Shown one piece after another: positions 4,996 to 8,082 of a stretch of DNA of 8,082 nt; the stretch's first letter is position 1, and every line of letters starts with the position of its first letter. The notes beneath the pieces were generated by a model that did no database searches, was not told the DNA's origin, and saw only the letters and a list, made by a program, of their open reading frames with translations. The position numbers were made by a program, and so were the translations under genes. The DNA comes from Clostridiales bacterium. GTDB taxonomy: Bacteria > Bacillota > Clostridia > Lachnospirales > Lachnospiraceae. The DNA lies in assembly GCA_020859965.1 (NCBI GenBank), contig JAJBVF010000123.1, positions 1 through 8,082 of the forward strand. The letters run 5' to 3'.

Positions 4996-6102
4996 TTACT
5001 CTGCAACGGTAAATGCATCGATATAAGCCTGTGCTTCATCCTCGCTCATGCCGTTGGATGTCAGCTGGCCAAGATACCAGTCTTCTGCTCCGGAGCATGC
5101 CTCTTTGAAGGAATCAGAGTCGATCTCGTCAAGAGTGGTAACTTCCATCGCACCGGACTCAGTCCACTCAGCAACCAACTCATCTACGTTCTCACGGTTG
5201 ATCGCGATCTGATAAGCAACTGCCTTTGCAGCATTCTCATCGATAACAGCCTTCTGCTCGTCTGTGAACTGATCATACGCAGACTGATTGATGCAGAAGA
5301 ACAGACAATCATAGTAAGCATTCCAGAGAGAGATATAATCCTGAACGTCCTGCACGGAGTTTGAAGCGATTGCGGTCTCCGGATTCTCTTCACCGTCTAC
5401 CGTGCCCTGCTGCAATGCCGTGTAAGTCTCGGACCAGTTCATAACTGTCGCGTCGCAGCCCCATTCGCTGTAAACTTCCGCACACAGATCGTTGGAGCAT
5501 ATACGCATCTTGATATCAGCCAGGTCGGAAACAGAAGTGATGGCTTTCTTGGAGTTTGTGATCTGACGGAAGCCGTTTTCACCAATGCCCTCGCATACAA
5601 GACCGTACTCAGCAAGGACTTCCTTCAGAGCTTCTCCGCCATCGCCTGCCATAGCAGCGTCAACATCATCATAGTCTTCAAACAGATACGGCAGAGACAC
5701 TACGTTGAAACGGGTGTCGAAATTTGCGTAGATCAGGTTCGAGTGCATGGATACCTGAATCGTAGCTCCATCCATCAGTGCCTGAATACCATCTGTCTGG
5801 GAACCGTTGGTGAGCTGGTCAGCAGCATATACATTGACCATAACAGCACCGTCTGTCGATTCCTGCATCAGAGCATTGAAGTAATAACCCGCCTGTGCCC
5901 AGGTCGAAGTATCTCCGGTAGAGCAGGTGTAATTCCACACCGTAGTCGGCCACTCATCCGTGCCACTATAGACCGCTGCCTCCTCAGAAGCTACATACAC
6001 GTCTGAAGCTTCATAATCCGCATAGTCTGCGAGTGCAAGCGTACTCGGGGAGACGATCGCCGCAGCGAGACACAAAGATATTGCTTTTTTCCAGTTCTTC
6101 AT
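4996..6102 (-). CDS. dctP: TRAP transporter solute-binding protein, DctP family
   Basis: Extracellular binding protein that captures an organic acid and hands it to the DctQM membrane pair. The 368 residues start with a signal peptide: basic MKNWKK, a hydrophobic stretch to about 22, and a likely signal peptidase I site after ALA (23-25). There is no lipobox; Cys11 lies too early in the hydrophobic core. An acidic, Tyr-rich linker follows (26-48). Family marks are GENGFRQITNSKKAI (174-188), DIKMRICSND (197-205) with Arg200, the usual carboxylate-binding position, and QGTVDGEENP (232-241). The mature part has eight cysteines, which is many. AGGAGG is seven bases before the ATG. It is the last gene of the operon, 113 bp after dctM, a gap that may allow separate expression. 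The substrate cannot be named from sequence. Confidence 0.93.
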   Translation of the reverse strand: MKNWKKAISLCLAAAIVSPSTLALADYADYEASDVYVASEEAAVYSGTDEWPTTVWNYTCSTGDTSTWAQAGYYFNALMQESTDGAVMVNVYAADQLTNGSQTDGIQALMDGATIQVSMHSNLIYANFDTRFNVVSLPYLFEDYDDVDAAMAGDGGEALKEVLAEYGLVCEGIGENGFRQITNSKKAITSVSDLADIKMRICSNDLCAEVYSEWGCDATVMNWSETYTALQQGTVDGEENPETAIASNSVQDVQDYISLWNAYYDCLFFCINQSAYDQFTDEQKAVIDENAAKAVAYQIAINRENVDELVAEWTESGAMEVTTLDEIDSDSFKEACSGAEDWYLGQLTSNGMSEDEAQAYIDAFTVAE

Positions 6103-6215
6103 GATTTTTCCTCCTAAAATGAATGAATAAAAATATATATGTAAATGGTTCTGACGACCATAAACATCAATACTGCGCAGAACAGCAGTTGTCGTTCCCT
6201 GTCATCACATCCTTG
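6103..6215 (-). other. dctM-dctP intergenic gap, AT-rich near dctP
   Basis: The 113-bp gap has no gene. On the minus strand the part next to dctP is AT-rich (TTTACATATATATTTTTATTC) before the ribosome binding site, with a weak ATGGT/ACCAT pairing just upstream. No convincing promoter or terminator was found; it may be a processing or stability region that raises dctP levels. Confidence 0.3.
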
Positions 6216-7553
6216 CTATACCAGCAGCAGACTGATCTGCGGGAAGTATGTGAGCAGCAGCAGTACGATCAGACACGCGATGATCATCGGAATAACAGAC
6301 TTTGAGATCATCGGCAGCGTCACATGATAATATTCCTCCTTGCCGGAGGCAAGAGAAGCTGCAGCATTTTTGATCCGAAGCCCCATAGCAACAAAGAGGT
6401 TAACACCAACCGGAGGTGTGACCTGCCCGATTGCCAGGTTTACCGTAATCATGATACCAAATGCCACCGGATCATACCCGAGCGACTTCGCCACAGGAAG
6501 CATGACCGGAACAAAGATGTACATCGCTGAGTTTGCATCAATAAAGCAGCCCGCAATCAGCAGGATGATATTGACAATGATCAGGAAAACAAACCGGTTT
6601 GTGGACACGCTGGTCAGTAATGCCTGAGCAGCTGAGGAAATACCAAACAGAGTACAGCAGTAGGAAAACAGAGATGCTGATGCGACAATCAGCATAATGC
6701 TTCCGCTTGTCTTTGCCGAATCCACAAAAATCTCAAACAGTTCTTTAAGATGGATTGTCCGGTATATAAAAATTCCCACGATCAGGCCATATACCACGGC
6801 CACAGCCGCAGCTTCCGTCGGAGTAAAAATACCACCATAAATACCCCCAAGGATAATGACCGGCATAAGCAGGCCCCAGAACGCATCCGTATAACTGTTC
6901 CAGCGCTCTTTCCCGCTGCGCTTTTCATGAGGCGGCTGAATATTTCTCCTTTTAGCCTCAATCATAACAACAATCGCCAGCGCAACACCCATCAAAATTC
7001 CCGGGATGATACCTGCCATAAACAGTTCTCCCACGCTCTCACCTGAAATCGACGCGTATACGACAAAAGCGATGGAAGGAGGAATAACAATCGCGATCGA
7101 ACTCGACGTAGCCATCAATGCTTCCGCAAACGAAACCGTAAATCCGGACTCAATCATCGCAGGAATCAGCACCGCACCAAGCGCAGCCACTGTCGCGGGA
7201 CCGGAGCCCGAAATCGCGCCAAAGAAACAAGCGACGATGACACACACGATCGCCATTCCGCCTTTCCGGTGACCAATGCAGTCATCGATAAACTCCACCA
7301 GATGCGTGGAAATACCTGCTTTGGCCATGATATTTCCGGACAGTACAAAGAACGGAATCGCAAGCAGCAGAAATTTCGAAATACCCGTGTAAGTATTTGT
7401 AGCGATAATGCTCAGATCCAGGTTCGAATACATGAGCTGCGTACTCGACGCAAAAAGGATCGTAAACGTAGAACTAAGTCCTAAACAAATGCCGATCGGC
7501 ACCCCGATAAACAACAGAATAAAAAATGAAATAAATAAAACCGCTGTGATCAT
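6216..7553 (-). CDS. dctM: TRAP transporter large permease subunit, DctM family
   Basis: Inner-membrane subunit that carries the substrate across the membrane, driven by an ion (usually sodium) gradient. The 445 residues are almost entirely hydrophobic, fitting 11-13 membrane segments. Family marks: LLAIPFFVLSGNIM (62-76), FFGAISGSGPATVAALG (110-126), IVIPPSIAFVVYA (155-167), GGIYGGIFTPTEAAAVAVVYG (236-256) and, near the end, FIDANSAMYIFVPVMLP followed by GQVTPPVGVNLFVA. Length is in the normal range. Its ATG overlaps the dctQ stop as ATGA, so translation is coupled, with GGAGGAG inside dctQ serving as ribosome binding site. Confidence 0.96.
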   Translation of the reverse strand: MITAVLFISFFILLFIGVPIGICLGLSSTFTILFASSTQLMYSNLDLSIIATNTYTGISKFLLLAIPFFVLSGNIMAKAGISTHLVEFIDDCIGHRKGGMAIVCVIVACFFGAISGSGPATVAALGAVLIPAMIESGFTVSFAEALMATSSSIAIVIPPSIAFVVYASISGESVGELFMAGIIPGILMGVALAIVVMIEAKRRNIQPPHEKRSGKERWNSYTDAFWGLLMPVIILGGIYGGIFTPTEAAAVAVVYGLIVGIFIYRTIHLKELFEIFVDSAKTSGSIMLIVASASLFSYCCTLFGISSAAQALLTSVSTNRFVFLIIVNIILLIAGCFIDANSAMYIFVPVMLPVAKSLGYDPVAFGIMITVNLAIGQVTPPVGVNLFVAMGLRIKNAAASLASGKEEYYHVTLPMISKSVIPMIIACLIVLLLLTYFPQISLLLV

Positions 7554-8050
7554 CTATCCGTCTCCTCCTTCTGGGTAAGATCCTGACTACAGTAAACAAT
7601 GCAGTTCTCGATAAAATGAAGTGCCAGCGAAATTCCACCGATCAGAACAAAAGACCAGAAGATCACCTTTGGAATATGGAGGATCGGACTCAGTGTCTTA
7701 TCCGCCATCATACGGCCCCATCCCTCATAAGCAAGAATCAGAGAGTAAGCCACACAGGCAATCGTAGAAAGTACATTCAGCACTTTTTTCCCTTTCGGTC
7801 CCACCATATCCGGAACCAGAGACAGACTGGTCAGACCACCAGGTCTCCTGGCTGCCACACCAGCAGCAAGCAGGGAAAGCAGCACAAAAACTGCAATAAC
7901 GATCTCTTCCGTGAATCCCCACGAGTGTTGGAATACCTTTCTCGCAACAACATTTCCGAATGTAAGCGCAAGGATCAGAACAAACGCCAGAGTAAGAACG
8001 ATGTTTTCGATCACAGTCAGCACATCCATAATCTTTCGGTAAATCTTCAT
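7550..8050 (-). CDS. dctQ: TRAP transporter small permease subunit, DctQ family
   Basis: Small membrane partner of DctM. The 166 residues contain four predicted membrane helices at about 11-33, 48-68, 92-109 and 128-150. The family signature lies between the first two: NVVARKVFQHSWGFTEEI (33-50), with Arg37 and the Trp44/Glu48-Glu49 pair. The start at 8050 has AAGGAGG six bases upstream; an in-frame ATG at 8077 would place that site inside the gene and is unlikely. It is the first visible gene of the dctQMP operon. The promoter is not in the remaining 32 bp, so the operon may begin, or include other genes, beyond the right edge. Confidence 0.93.
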   Translation of the reverse strand: MKIYRKIMDVLTVIENIVLTLAFVLILALTFGNVVARKVFQHSWGFTEEIVIAVFVLLSLLAAGVAARRPGGLTSLSLVPDMVGPKGKKVLNVLSTIACVAYSLILAYEGWGRMMADKTLSPILHIPKVIFWSFVLIGGISLALHFIENCIVYCSQDLTQKEETDR

Positions 8051-8082
8051 ATTATGCCTCCTTGTTTTACTTTGCACATTTT

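Noticed and set aside
6066..6072. Cys11 of DctP as a lipoprotein anchor
   Set aside because: The residue before it is Leu, where a lipobox needs Gly, Ala or Ser, and the hydrophobic core continues after it.

Overview
The window looks like a chromosomal stretch from an anaerobic Gram-positive bacterium, most likely a clostridial (Lachnospiraceae-type) gut organism. Support comes from an oxygen-sensitive glycyl radical enzyme, a rubredoxin, an aldo/keto reductase with a clostridial-style C-terminal iron-sulfur region, strong AGGAGG-type ribosome binding sites and sigma-A-like promoters. The taxon is an inference from gene content only. All seven genes lie on the minus strand, so transcription runs from high to low coordinates.

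Layout in transcription order: (1) 8050-4996, a complete TRAP transporter in the order dctQ (small permease), dctM (large permease), dctP (secreted binding protein), closed by a hairpin terminator at 4892-4932. (2) 4782-3862, an AlkD-like DNA alkylation repair protein with a GTG start and an unusual insert of about 63 residues. (3) 3792-3631, a rubredoxin of 53 residues with its own promoter (3838-3865) and a terminator (3543-3566). (4) A regulatory region with three phased 17-bp repeats and a promoter (3447-3475), leading to an aldo/keto reductase with two Cys-rich 4Fe-4S motifs (3387-2365). (5) 65 bp further, a glycyl radical enzyme of the pyruvate formate-lyase superfamily (2299 to beyond the left edge), which reaches the window border inside its glycyl radical motif.

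The glycyl radical enzyme holds the two main surprises. It is interrupted by a one-base frameshift after residue 94, in a short T run. Its thiyl-radical cysteine sits in a GCVV motif, whereas known dehydratases and C-N/C-S lyases of this superfamily carry GCxE. It may therefore perform a chemistry other than that of glycerol dehydratase, choline lyase or hydroxyproline dehydratase. Its activating enzyme is not in the window and may lie just past the left edge.

A possible joint role, inferred only: the TRAP transporter imports an organic acid, the glycyl radical enzyme cleaves or rearranges an organic acid, and the reductase handles a carbonyl product. The transporter is separated from the enzyme pair by two unrelated genes and at least two terminators, so the link is weak. 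No RNA genes, mobile elements or CRISPR arrays were seen, and no gene-free stretch exceeds about 225 bp.
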